Of a stretch of 64,000 nucleotides of DNA, positions 53,325 through 61,406 are shown piece by piece. The notes beneath the pieces were generated by a model. That model searched no databases. It had not been told where the DNA came from and worked only from the letters and a program-made list of their open reading frames with translations. This stretch comes from Bacteroidota bacterium (lineage in GTDB: Bacteria > Bacteroidota > Bacteroidia > Cytophagales > Cyclobacteriaceae). The DNA is taken from NCBI GenBank assembly GCA_023428695.1, contig JAEYWY010000035.1, forward strand, positions 1-64,000, given 5' to 3'. Every line of letters begins with the position of its first letter. Position 1 is the stretch's first letter. Made by a program: the position numbers and the translations under genes.

Positions 53325-53349
53325 AATGCCCCGCAAACTACGGGGCATT
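53325..53349 (-). other. Hairpin downstream of ffh
   Basis: AATGCCCCG (53325-53333) pairs perfectly with CGGGGCATT (53341-53349) around a 7-nt loop. On the reverse strand only TTTTAC follows, so it is a weak terminator candidate for ffh, 88 bp after its stop. It resembles the GH28 leader hairpin in its TGCCCCG stem. Confidence 0.4.
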
Positions 53350-53436
53350 GAACTAAATTGAAATAGTACCTGTAAACTACATCAAAAACGACATATTTCA
53401 GTCATTCGTCCGCGCCCTTTACAATTTTTTAACAAA

Positions 53437-54768
53437 TCATCGGCCAAAAGGATTTATCGCGGACAATGCCCGTTTTCCGCCGCCCATTTTATTCATTGTC
53501 TTCATCAGCTTGCGCATATCGGAAAACTGCTTCAGTAATTGATTCACCTGCTGCACAGACGTTCCGCTGCCTTGTGCGATGCGGTTCTTTCTGCTTCCGT
53601 TGATGATGTCAGGATTCTCGCGCTCCTGCAGCGTCATGGCACGGATGATCGCCTCAATCGGCTTGAAGGAATCGTCATCGATGTCAACATCCTTGATCGC
53701 TTTGCCAACACCAGGAATCATGCCCAGCAAATCTTTCATGTTACCCATTTTTTTCACTTGTTCAAGCTGGGACAGGAAATCATTGAAGTCGAATTGATTC
53801 TTGCGAATCTTTTTATTGAGGCGTTTTGCTTCTTCTTCATCAAAAACCTGTTGGGCCTTTTCAACGAGTGAAACAACATCACCCATGCCAAGGATCCGGC
53901 TGGCCATACGATCGGGATAAAACCGGTCGATGGCTTCCATTTTTTCGCCAGTACTGATGAATTTGATCGGCTTATCAACAACGCGGCGTATGGACAAAGC
54001 TGCTCCACCGCGTGTATCGCCATCGAGTTTAGTGAGGACGACACCATTAAAATCAAGGCGGTCGTTAAATGCCTTTGCTGTATTCACAGCATCCTGACCG
54101 GTCATCGAATCCACCACGAAGAGCGTCTCGGAAGGGTTTAGCGCGTCTTTAAGTCGCGCGATTTCATCCATCATTTCCTCATCAACAGCCAGACGACCCG
54201 CGGTATCGACGATTACAACGCGGAAGTTGTTCTTCCGGGCGTGTTCGATCGCTGACTTTGCTATAGCGACCGCATCCTTGTTTTCGGGTTCGGCATACAC
54301 GTCGACGCCGATTTGTGAGCCAAGAACCTTGAGCTGATCGATAGCGGCGGGGCGATAGATGTCGCACGCCGTAAGCATCACCGAGCGACCTTGTTTTTTG
54401 ATATAGTTCGCCAGCTTACCGGAGAACGTTGTTTTACCGGAGCCCTGAAGCCCGGCGATCAGAACGATGGCGGGATTGCCTTCAAGCCGGATGTCCTCAC
54501 TCTGACCACCCATCAGTTCCGTGAGTTGGTCGTTGGTGATCTTGACGAGCAGCTGCCCCGGCGAAATTGCAGTCAGCACATTCTCGCCCATCGCCTTTTC
54601 ACGAATCTCGTCCGTGACTTCCTTGGCCACCTTGAAATTCACGTCGGCGTCGATGAGCGCTTTGCGAATTTCCTTTACGGTAGAGGCAACATTTATATCG
54701 GTAATCTTACCCTGACCTTTCAGGTTTTGAAAGGCCTTTTCCAGCTTAATACTTAGATTGTCAAACAT
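53437..54768 (-). CDS. ffh: Signal recognition particle protein Ffh
   Basis: The 443-residue GTPase delivers ribosome-nascent chains to the membrane. It has an N domain (1-95), the G domain with P-loop GLQGSGKTT (106-114), DTAGRLAVDE and TKLDGDTRGGAALS, and a Met-rich M domain from about 300 with the RNA-binding helix-turn-helix RKNRIAQGSGTSVQQVNQLL and FSDMRKLMKTMNKMGGGKRA. All elements are intact. A tandem -33/-7 promoter is visible upstream. Confidence 0.97.
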   Translation of the reverse strand: MFDNLSIKLEKAFQNLKGQGKITDINVASTVKEIRKALIDADVNFKVAKEVTDEIREKAMGENVLTAISPGQLLVKITNDQLTELMGGQSEDIRLEGNPAIVLIAGLQGSGKTTFSGKLANYIKKQGRSVMLTACDIYRPAAIDQLKVLGSQIGVDVYAEPENKDAVAIAKSAIEHARKNNFRVVIVDTAGRLAVDEEMMDEIARLKDALNPSETLFVVDSMTGQDAVNTAKAFNDRLDFNGVVLTKLDGDTRGGAALSIRRVVDKPIKFISTGEKMEAIDRFYPDRMASRILGMGDVVSLVEKAQQVFDEEEAKRLNKKIRKNQFDFNDFLSQLEQVKKMGNMKDLLGMIPGVGKAIKDVDIDDDSFKPIEAIIRAMTLQERENPDIINGSRKNRIAQGSGTSVQQVNQLLKQFSDMRKLMKTMNKMGGGKRALSAINPFGR

Positions 54769-54832
54769 AGGATTGTAGAATGTGCTTTACGGTGTCAGGA
54801 TCCGCACAAATCGGATACCGGAAACCGGGTCG

Positions 54833-54866
54833 CAAATTTAACCTGATGGCAGGGTCTTACCAAATT
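54833..54866 (-). promoter_or_regulatory. ffh promoter
   Basis: On the reverse strand a -7 box TAAATTTG (54840-54833) lies 20 bp after a TTG -33 element (54863-54861). Spacing and sequence match the Bacteroidota consensus closely. The predicted start near 54826 leaves a leader of about 58 nt. The -33 element is itself part of a second TAAATTTG (54868-54861). Confidence 0.6.
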
Positions 54867-55990
54867 TACCGCGACCGAGTCACCCATTCCCTGACAGCAG
54901 CGGTCATCCTGCTGGAAATCAGTTGCCTGGCATTGTATATCGCCTCCTTTTGGCTGATTCCTCCCGACGTCAAAGAAATCACCTCAACATTGCCGGGAAT
55001 CAGTGCGGTGTCGTCCAGTTCATTTTTGCCGGTAATGATAAGTAAGGGTCGTTGACGAGCTGCGCAAACTCGGGCAATGCCGGAAACCACCTTGCCGGAC
55101 AGACTCTGGCGGTCGAGTTTGCCTTCGCCAGTGATAACGAGATCCGCATCCATTATGGCATTCTCAATAGCAACGACGTTCATGACGTAATCGATTCCCT
55201 CGACAATACGGCCACCGACAAAAAATCTCAAACCTGCGCCCACGCCACCTCCCGCGCCCGCACACGGAAAATTCATATCCACGCCAAAATCGCCCAGGAC
55301 TACTCTGGCGACATTTCTAAGGCCATCATCCAGTAGGCCTACCGTTGATTTGTCCGCGCCCTTTTGCGCTGCAAACACATTTGCTGCTCCATCAGGACCA
55401 AAGAGCGGATTTCTTACATCGCATAAGACAGTCACGTTTGTTTTTACGAGTCCCGTTGACGGTGGAACGATGGAGGCAACCTGTAAAAGACTCGCTCCCG
55501 TCGGAGGCAGTGGCTTTCCGGCAGTGTCCAGAAAGGTGTAGCCGAATGCCGCGGCTATTCCTATTCCGCAATCATTGGTTGCGCTTCCGCCAACACCGAC
55601 GACAACCTCGCGTGCCCCGCGATCCAGGGCGTGACGAATCAACATGCCCGTACCGAGGGTTGATGTTTGCAGCGGATTGCGTTCAGTTTCACCCAACAAT
55701 TGTAGCCCGGACGCTGCAGCCATCTCAATAAACGCCCGCAAACCATCCGGAGAAACACCATATCGCGCAATGATCGGGCGCAATAATGGATCGACCGTTT
55801 CTGCGTTGCGCCATTCGCCCTTTGTGTGACTCGTTAGAATTTCGCAAGTCCCCTCACCACCGTCGCCCATCGGTATGGCAACGACTTCTGCCATGATACC
55901 CGCCTGGTTTATACCCTCAGTAACAGCTGCACAAACTTCAGCGGCATTGAGTGATCCCTTGAACTTATCGGGGGCGACAACAATCTTCAT
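54866..55990 (-). CDS. Glycerate kinase (GarK/GlxK family)
   Basis: The 374-residue enzyme phosphorylates D-glycerate, normally to 2-phosphoglycerate in this family. It starts MKIVVAPDKFKGSLNAAEVC and has the signatures PMGDGGEGT, ARYGVSPDGLRAFIEMAAASG, VVGVGGSATNDCGIGIAAAF, CDVRNPLFGPDGAANVFAAQK and VITGEGKLDRQSLSGKVVSG. Length and motifs match the family throughout. It stands alone; the antiporter gene starts divergently 83 bp away. Confidence 0.94.
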   Translation of the reverse strand: MKIVVAPDKFKGSLNAAEVCAAVTEGINQAGIMAEVVAIPMGDGGEGTCEILTSHTKGEWRNAETVDPLLRPIIARYGVSPDGLRAFIEMAAASGLQLLGETERNPLQTSTLGTGMLIRHALDRGAREVVVGVGGSATNDCGIGIAAAFGYTFLDTAGKPLPPTGASLLQVASIVPPSTGLVKTNVTVLCDVRNPLFGPDGAANVFAAQKGADKSTVGLLDDGLRNVARVVLGDFGVDMNFPCAGAGGGVGAGLRFFVGGRIVEGIDYVMNVVAIENAIMDADLVITGEGKLDRQSLSGKVVSGIARVCAARQRPLLIITGKNELDDTALIPGNVEVISLTSGGISQKEAIYNARQLISSRMTAAVREWVTRSR

Positions 55991-56072
55991 GATATCTCAT
56001 TGATTCTTTTTACCTCCAGCCGGGGAATAATTAATTTACCGTAGTAACACCCGGAGTCCACCAATATAGAAA

Positions 56073-57542
56073 ATGCCGTTCACCGCGGAAAATATCCTGC
56101 TATTGTGTTCAGTGCTGCTCATTCTGAGCATCCTTGCAAGCAAGACGTCGTACCGGCTCGGTGTTCCCGCATTGCTCATGTTTCTTGCGCTTGGCATGCT
56201 CGCCGGATCCGAGGGAGTAGGCAACATTCACTTCGATGATCCGCGTCTCGCCCAGTTCATTGGGATGGTCGCACTTAATTTTATTCTGTTCTCCGGCGGA
56301 CTTGACACAAAGTGGGAAAGCATAAGGCCGGTGCTAAGGGAAGGCATCGTGCTTTCTTCACTCGGCGTCCTGCTTACGGCGGTGACCCTCGGAACATTCG
56401 CCCACCTCGTACTCGAATTTTCGTGGTTCGAAGCCATGCTTATTGGCTCGATTGTCTCATCCACCGACGCGGCTGCTGTGTTTTCGATCCTGCGCAGCAA
56501 GAGCGTTGCGCTGAAACGAAATCTGAGGCCGTTACTCGAATTTGAAAGCGGAAGCAACGATCCAATGGCATATTTCCTGACGATAAGTCTGCTCAGTATT
56601 TATGCCGATGCGGACCAATCATTGCTGCATCTCATTCCGTTTTTCTTTAAACAAATGGTCATTGGTGGCGCGTTGGGTGTCGCCATGGGAAAACTGATGG
56701 TGTTGGTTGTCAATCGCATTAACCTTGACGTTGACGGTTTATATCCGGTGTTGCTTACCGCGATGGTCATGTTGACTTTCGCACTGGTAACGATCATCGG
56801 CGGAAACGGCTTCCTCGCGATTTACATTTGTGGACTGATTCTTGGCAACTCGAGTTTTCTCCATAAGAAAAGCCTGATGCAGTTCTACGATGGCGTGGCC
56901 TGGCTGATGCAGATCGTCATGTTCATTGCGCTTGGGCTACTCGTCTTTCCGAGTCAGATACTTCCCGTCATGGGCATCGGCATCCTGCTTTCGCTTTTCC
57001 TGATGCTGGTAGCACGGCCGGTGGGCGTATTCATCTCGCTTATATTCTTTCGTATGAACCTTCGCGAGAAACTGTTTGTCTCGTGGGTCGGCCTCAGGGG
57101 AGCAGTGCCAATCGTACTTGCAACGTACCCCCTACTTGCGGGTGTGCCGGAAGCAGGGCTTATCTTTCACATCGTCTTTTTCATTACGATTACTTCAGTG
57201 CTTCTCCAGGGGACTTCACTGACATTCTTATCGCGCTGGCTTGGCCTCAGTGTTCCGGAACGAATCCGAAGACGGTATGCACTTGACATGGAGCTCTTTG
57301 ATAATTTCAAGTCGGAGTTGTTTGAAATCACCATACCCCACGACAATGCGGCCGTAGGCAAATCAATCGTACAACTAAAGTTCCCAAAGTCGGCAATCAT
57401 CGTCATGATAAGCCGTAAACAAAAGTTCATTCGTCCGGGAGGGTCAACTATTCTCGAAGGTGGTGATACCTTACTTGTCATGGGCGACAACAAGGCATCC
57501 GTGCAGGCTGTGTACGACACATTGAATCTCGGAGAACTTTAA
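56073..57542 (+). CDS. Potassium/proton antiporter (NhaP2/CvrA type)
   Basis: The 489-residue protein has about 13 membrane helices of the CPA1 family (TSYRLGVPALLMFLALGMLA; SSTDAAAVFSILRSKSV with the ion-binding Asp; FESGSNDPMAYFL; VGLRGAVPIVLATYPLLAGV), then a cytoplasmic C-terminal RCK_C/TrkA-C domain (about 405-489: FEITIPHDNAAVGKSIVQLK). This layout is that of K+/H+ antiporters active at high K+ or alkaline pH. Its 3' end overlaps the convergent moeA gene by 4 bp. Confidence 0.92.
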   Translation: MPFTAENILLLCSVLLILSILASKTSYRLGVPALLMFLALGMLAGSEGVGNIHFDDPRLAQFIGMVALNFILFSGGLDTKWESIRPVLREGIVLSSLGVLLTAVTLGTFAHLVLEFSWFEAMLIGSIVSSTDAAAVFSILRSKSVALKRNLRPLLEFESGSNDPMAYFLTISLLSIYADADQSLLHLIPFFFKQMVIGGALGVAMGKLMVLVVNRINLDVDGLYPVLLTAMVMLTFALVTIIGGNGFLAIYICGLILGNSSFLHKKSLMQFYDGVAWLMQIVMFIALGLLVFPSQILPVMGIGILLSLFLMLVARPVGVFISLIFFRMNLREKLFVSWVGLRGAVPIVLATYPLLAGVPEAGLIFHIVFFITITSVLLQGTSLTFLSRWLGLSVPERIRRRYALDMELFDNFKSELFEITIPHDNAAVGKSIVQLKFPKSAIIVMISRKQKFIRPGGSTILEGGDTLLVMGDNKASVQAVYDTLNLGEL

Positions 57543-58726
57543 CGAAACGGAAAGTATCGAAACACTTCCCCGGCCCGAAATCCCGAAGTCGAAGATGGAA
57601 GTTCAAGAAATCCGGTTACCCGCTTAAGATTCGCGAAGTCTCCGGATCCGCCGCCGGTGATCGGATATGCCACGTTTTTTGATCCCTCCTGTTCAACTCT
57701 TACCTGTTGAAAAAGTGTAAGCGGTAACGAGGCTTCTACATCTTCCGCGAGCGTCGCATGATGTCGTTGTAACGGTACACCAAGGCTGTGCATGATCCAG
57801 GGAAGGATATAGCGATAAAAGCACATGAATGTGGATACCGGATTGCCCGGCAGTGCAAAAACAACCTTGCCTCCAGGCGCTACACCGAACCAGAACGGCT
57901 TACCCGGGCGTTGACTAACCTGATGGAATTTCTTCCCAACTCCAAGTTCCTCCAATACGGATGGTATGAAATCGAACTTTCCTTTTGAGACGCCTCCTGA
58001 GAGTATAAGCACGTCGTTATTTTCGAGAATAGACCGCAATTCACGCAGGAGTACTTCGCGATTGTCAGGGAAATGATAACGTTTCGCTGGCCAGCTTATG
58101 GATGACAGCGCAGCTTGAATCGCGTAAACGTTCGACCTGCGGATCTGGTGTGATGCAGGTATCGCACTCACGTCAACCAGTTCGTCACCGCTTGAAATCA
58201 GTGCTACGTTGGGGTGTCCGCTAACGTTAACATGCGTTTTTCCTACCGATGCCAACAATGCAACTTCAGCAGGCGAAATCAGTAGCGGTTTCTCAAGAAG
58301 GACCTCGCCTGCCCGCGCATCGGAAGCACGCTTGTGAATGTTTTGCCCACGCGCGATCTCCTGAGTTATCTGAGCGACCCTGTCTTTTATGGTAATGTCC
58401 TCGTATCGGATCACTGTGTCTGTCCCCACAGGAAGAATCGCGCCCGTCATTACTTCTATACAATTCTGAAAATTACCAAGTGTTCGGGCTGGTTCCCCGG
58501 CAGCGTGAGTTGCTTCAATGACAAACTCCCTTTGTCCTTTTTCGTAGGCTTCGAAATCGATGGATATCCCATCCATCGCAACCCTGTCGAATGGCGGAAA
58601 ATCACGATCAGCAGCAATGACTTCTGCGAGCGTTCTTCCTGTCGTATTTTCAACCGGAACAGACTCGGTACGAAACGTTAATGGATTCGAAAAAATGATT
58701 CTCTCCGCTTCTTCAACAGTTACCAT
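57539..58726 (-). CDS. moeA: Molybdopterin molybdenumtransferase
   Basis: MoeA inserts molybdate into adenylated molybdopterin. The 395-residue protein starts MVTVEEAERIIFSNPLTF, with FPPFDRVAMDGISIDFE, the GAILPVGTDTVIRYED strand, the domain III MoaB-like signature VLILSGGVSKGKFDFIPSVL, and GKVVFALPGNPVSTFMCFYR. All main motifs are present. The frame is open 26 codons upstream over the moaC promoter; the ATG at 58724-58726 fits the family start. It is divergent from moaC. Confidence 0.94.
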   Translation of the reverse strand: MVTVEEAERIIFSNPLTFRTESVPVENTTGRTLAEVIAADRDFPPFDRVAMDGISIDFEAYEKGQREFVIEATHAAGEPARTLGNFQNCIEVMTGAILPVGTDTVIRYEDITIKDRVAQITQEIARGQNIHKRASDARAGEVLLEKPLLISPAEVALLASVGKTHVNVSGHPNVALISSGDELVDVSAIPASHQIRRSNVYAIQAALSSISWPAKRYHFPDNREVLLRELRSILENNDVLILSGGVSKGKFDFIPSVLEELGVGKKFHQVSQRPGKPFWFGVAPGGKVVFALPGNPVSTFMCFYRYILPWIMHSLGVPLQRHHATLAEDVEASLPLTLFQQVRVEQEGSKNVAYPITGGGSGDFANLKRVTGFLELPSSTSGFRAGEVFRYFPFR

Positions 58727-58737
58727 CCAATTATTGT

Positions 58738-58745
58738 TAAATTTG
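58738..58745 (+). promoter_or_regulatory. -7 box of moaC
   Basis: TAAATTTG matches the -7 consensus exactly and lies 17 bp upstream of the moaC ATG, giving a very short leader (about 10 nt). No TTG at the right -33 distance was found. Confidence 0.4.
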
Positions 58746-58762
58746 CTTTTCTGCGAAGATAC

Positions 58763-59242
58763 ATGAGCGACGGTCAATTCACACACGTTTCCCCCGAAGG
58801 ACAACCAAAAATGGTTGACATTTCAAACAAGTCTGTCACCAGACGAACAGCCCGCGCGCGTGCAGTTATCAATCCCGGAAAAGAAATTCTGGCTGCGCTT
58901 GCCGATGGTGAAATTGTCACCAAGAAAGGACCGGTCTTTCAAACTGCAATTATCGCCGGCGTTATGGGCGCCAAGAAGACAAGTGAGCTGATCCCGTTTT
59001 GTCATCCGATTGCCCTTGAAGATTGCCAAATTAATATCGCAGTTAGAGATAACAGGATTGTTATTGATTCCACAGCGGTTGTTTCGGGAAAAACCGGCGT
59101 TGAAATGGAAGCCCTGTCTGCCGCAACGATAGCCGCATTGACAGTCTACGACATGTGCAAAGCCCTCTCCCATGACATCATTATCGAATCGATCCAACTG
59201 CTTGAAAAAACGGGCGGAAAAAAAGACATCAGGAAAGATTAG
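58763..59242 (+). CDS. moaC: Cyclic pyranopterin monophosphate synthase
   Basis: MoaC makes cyclic pyranopterin monophosphate, the first molybdopterin intermediate. The 159-residue protein has the expected blocks: MVDISNKSVTRRTARARAVI, GAKKTSELIPFCHPIALEDC with the catalytic His/Lys region, TGVEMEALSAATIAALTVYD and CKALSHDIIIESIQLLEKTG. Length is normal for the family. MoaA is not in the window. It lies 32 bp before mobA. Confidence 0.96.
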   Translation: MSDGQFTHVSPEGQPKMVDISNKSVTRRTARARAVINPGKEILAALADGEIVTKKGPVFQTAIIAGVMGAKKTSELIPFCHPIALEDCQINIAVRDNRIVIDSTAVVSGKTGVEMEALSAATIAALTVYDMCKALSHDIIIESIQLLEKTGGKKDIRKD

Positions 59243-59274
59243 ACTAGCGTATCACACAATTTGAACGATTCATC

Positions 59275-59859
59275 ATGGGTAAGAAGGGAGTGCATGGTCT
59301 GATCTTAAGCGGGGGCAAGAGTGCGCGTATGGGAATGCGCAAAGGCCAGATTCATTTTCATGACCGCCCTCAGCAGGAATATCTTTTTAATTTACTCGGC
59401 GATGTCTGCGATGTGAGTTATGTTTCGTGCAAGAGCGTTGAAGGCATTCCGGAAAATCTGAATCCACTGGCTGACCGTTTTGATATCAACACACCATTAA
59501 ATGGCATTCTCACAGCATTCGAAAGCGATCACAATGTCGCGTGGCTCACGATTCCTGTCGATATGCCGTTGATCGATAGGGATTCTATTGAATTCCTGCT
59601 CGGCAATCGCGACAAAAGTAAGCTCGCCACATGCTTTTACGATTCGGACGGAAACGATCCGGAACCACTATTCTGTCTTTGGGAAAGCAATGCCCATGCT
59701 GCGCTTCAGGCCTTTTTTAAGTCTGGCGGAATAAGTCCACGCAGATTTCTGCAAACTCATCCCGTGATGCTCTTGCAACCACCGTCACCCATTCACCTGA
59801 ACATCAATACTCCGGAGGAACTCGAAGCCTATCGTAAAAGGTACGGCTCGCCAGATTAG
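59275..59859 (+). CDS. mobA: MobA-like molybdenum cofactor nucleotidyltransferase
   Basis: The 194-residue protein has the NTP-transferase fold: GLILSGGKSARMGMRKGQIH at residues 9-28 (the usual LAGGxSxRMGxDK loop), PLNGILTAFES and the metal-binding PVDMPLIDRDSIEFLL. It probably attaches GMP to molybdopterin, though CMP transfer (MocA-like) cannot be excluded. Position after moaC and near moeA supports a molybdenum-cofactor role. The stop overlaps the convergent PorP-OmpA gene by 4 bp. Confidence 0.85.
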   Translation: MGKKGVHGLILSGGKSARMGMRKGQIHFHDRPQQEYLFNLLGDVCDVSYVSCKSVEGIPENLNPLADRFDINTPLNGILTAFESDHNVAWLTIPVDMPLIDRDSIEFLLGNRDKSKLATCFYDSDGNDPEPLFCLWESNAHAALQAFFKSGGISPRRFLQTHPVMLLQPPSPIHLNINTPEELEAYRKRYGSPD

Positions 59860-61403
59860 TTCGGATAAAGTATCTTCATTTCAACGCGACGATTTTCTGC
59901 ACGTTCCTGTTCAGTCACGTTTTCATTCAGCGGCTCCGTTTCACCCCTTCCGTAAACCGCGATTCTGGTTTCGTCAACACCCCGTTTGACAAGTTCGTCT
60001 TTCAATGTATTCGCGCGATCAAGCGAGAGCCGCATGTTGAACTTATGCGATCCAATGTTGTCGGTGTGTCCGGTGAGTTCAACTTCGAGTGCCGGGTTAT
60101 CATTCAGCGCGCGCGCCAACTCATCGAGATAATCTTGCGAGCTCTTATCGAGTTCCGCCTGGCCAAAGTCAAAACCAAATCGTAACGTCGTTTCTTCGAG
60201 AACGAATGGTTCGTGACTGAGTTGTCCATGGGATGCAAGGGCCTGGACCGAATCCTGCTTGTGGCGAAGGCGTTCACTCATTGCATTTTCGGTACGCGGC
60301 GGTGATTTGGTAATGGATGTCGTATCCGGTTTCTGCTCAGGCTTTTTCGTAACAACCGTGGCAGTACGCACGTTTGCCTGCTTTTGAGCTGCGGCTTTGA
60401 CCTTTTCTTTCTCATTGCGCTTTCGCACACGCATACGCGGATCAACAAGACGGCGTAACTCCAACCCGATCTCAAAAGCACCAGCATTGGCAGCACGTTT
60501 CGAAACAGGAACGTCGTACGATGCTCCAAACGAGATGTTCTCCCGGTGAAACTGAAGTCCAATGATGCCCGACCTGCCAACAACATACTTCGTAATGATG
60601 TCAAGGTAGTCAGAAGGTTTGTTGCGATATTGATTTAACGCGTAACGTGTCACAACGCCACCGTTAAGCACATTTCGCCCGGCGTTTCGTGTGAACAGAA
60701 ATTCGGGGAAAACAGAAAGCCGGTCCTGACTGTATGCGGCGAACGATCCGGTAATAACATACGTCGCAGCCCGCGCAGACTCCTCACCCATAAAGGATTC
60801 ATCGGGACGGTTAATATCAAAAAAAGAAAAACCGAACGAGGCAAGTTTGCTTCCCGCTTTGTCAAGCTGTTGCCAGTACAATCCGCTGCTGAATGTAGTG
60901 TACTTGTTCCTTAGTCCGTCAAGCGGCTCACCACTTCCAATACCGCCATCGAACCCGCGGTCTTCAATGTACTGTGAACCCGTATAAAATCCGGCGAGAT
61001 CAAGTTTACGACTACTGTGCAATACGTTGACACCAAGGGAGAGCGATTGCCATTTTGCAAGAGGCACGTGCACAGCCCAGGAAGCTGATACCTCCTGCGT
61101 AACGAAGATACCGGACTGGCCGGCACGATCATCCATGAACGAAACACCTACTCCCGACCACCGTTGCTGTCGACGATTGAACAGCGGATACGATGCGTTC
61201 AGAATATTACTGTTAAGATTAAACCCGCCGCCCGTGGACTGATTCCGATATAAGAATGACATGGCTGCATAGTCCGCCGACCCAACCTGGGCGGGGTTAA
61301 TGCGCTGGGGTGTAAAGTTGTATTGAGAAAATTGAAAATGCTGGGCGTAAGACCACATCGTTACGCCCAGCAGAATTGATATCGTCAGGTAGAGTCCCTT
61401 CAT
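59856..61403 (-). CDS. PorP/SprF-family T9SS outer-membrane protein fused to OmpA domain
   Basis: The 515-residue exported protein has an N-terminal PorP/SprF domain (about 20-310): YAQHFQFSQYNFTPQRINPAQ, SFLYRNQSTGGGFNLNSNIL and YDVPVSKRAANAGAFEIGLE. A Lys/Ala/Thr-rich linker (about 320-380) joins it to an OmpA peptidoglycan-binding domain (about 405-513) with GHTDNIGSHKFNMRLSLDRA and AENRRVEMKI. SprF-like proteins help attach specific large type IX-secreted adhesins. The gene sits 3 bp after a type B CTD protein, so it is probably that protein's partner. Confidence 0.88.
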   Translation of the reverse strand: MKGLYLTISILLGVTMWSYAQHFQFSQYNFTPQRINPAQVGSADYAAMSFLYRNQSTGGGFNLNSNILNASYPLFNRRQQRWSGVGVSFMDDRAGQSGIFVTQEVSASWAVHVPLAKWQSLSLGVNVLHSSRKLDLAGFYTGSQYIEDRGFDGGIGSGEPLDGLRNKYTTFSSGLYWQQLDKAGSKLASFGFSFFDINRPDESFMGEESARAATYVITGSFAAYSQDRLSVFPEFLFTRNAGRNVLNGGVVTRYALNQYRNKPSDYLDIITKYVVGRSGIIGLQFHRENISFGASYDVPVSKRAANAGAFEIGLELRRLVDPRMRVRKRNEKEKVKAAAQKQANVRTATVVTKKPEQKPDTTSITKSPPRTENAMSERLRHKQDSVQALASHGQLSHEPFVLEETTLRFGFDFGQAELDKSSQDYLDELARALNDNPALEVELTGHTDNIGSHKFNMRLSLDRANTLKDELVKRGVDETRIAVYGRGETEPLNENVTEQERAENRRVEMKILYPN

Positions 61404-61406
61404 GCC

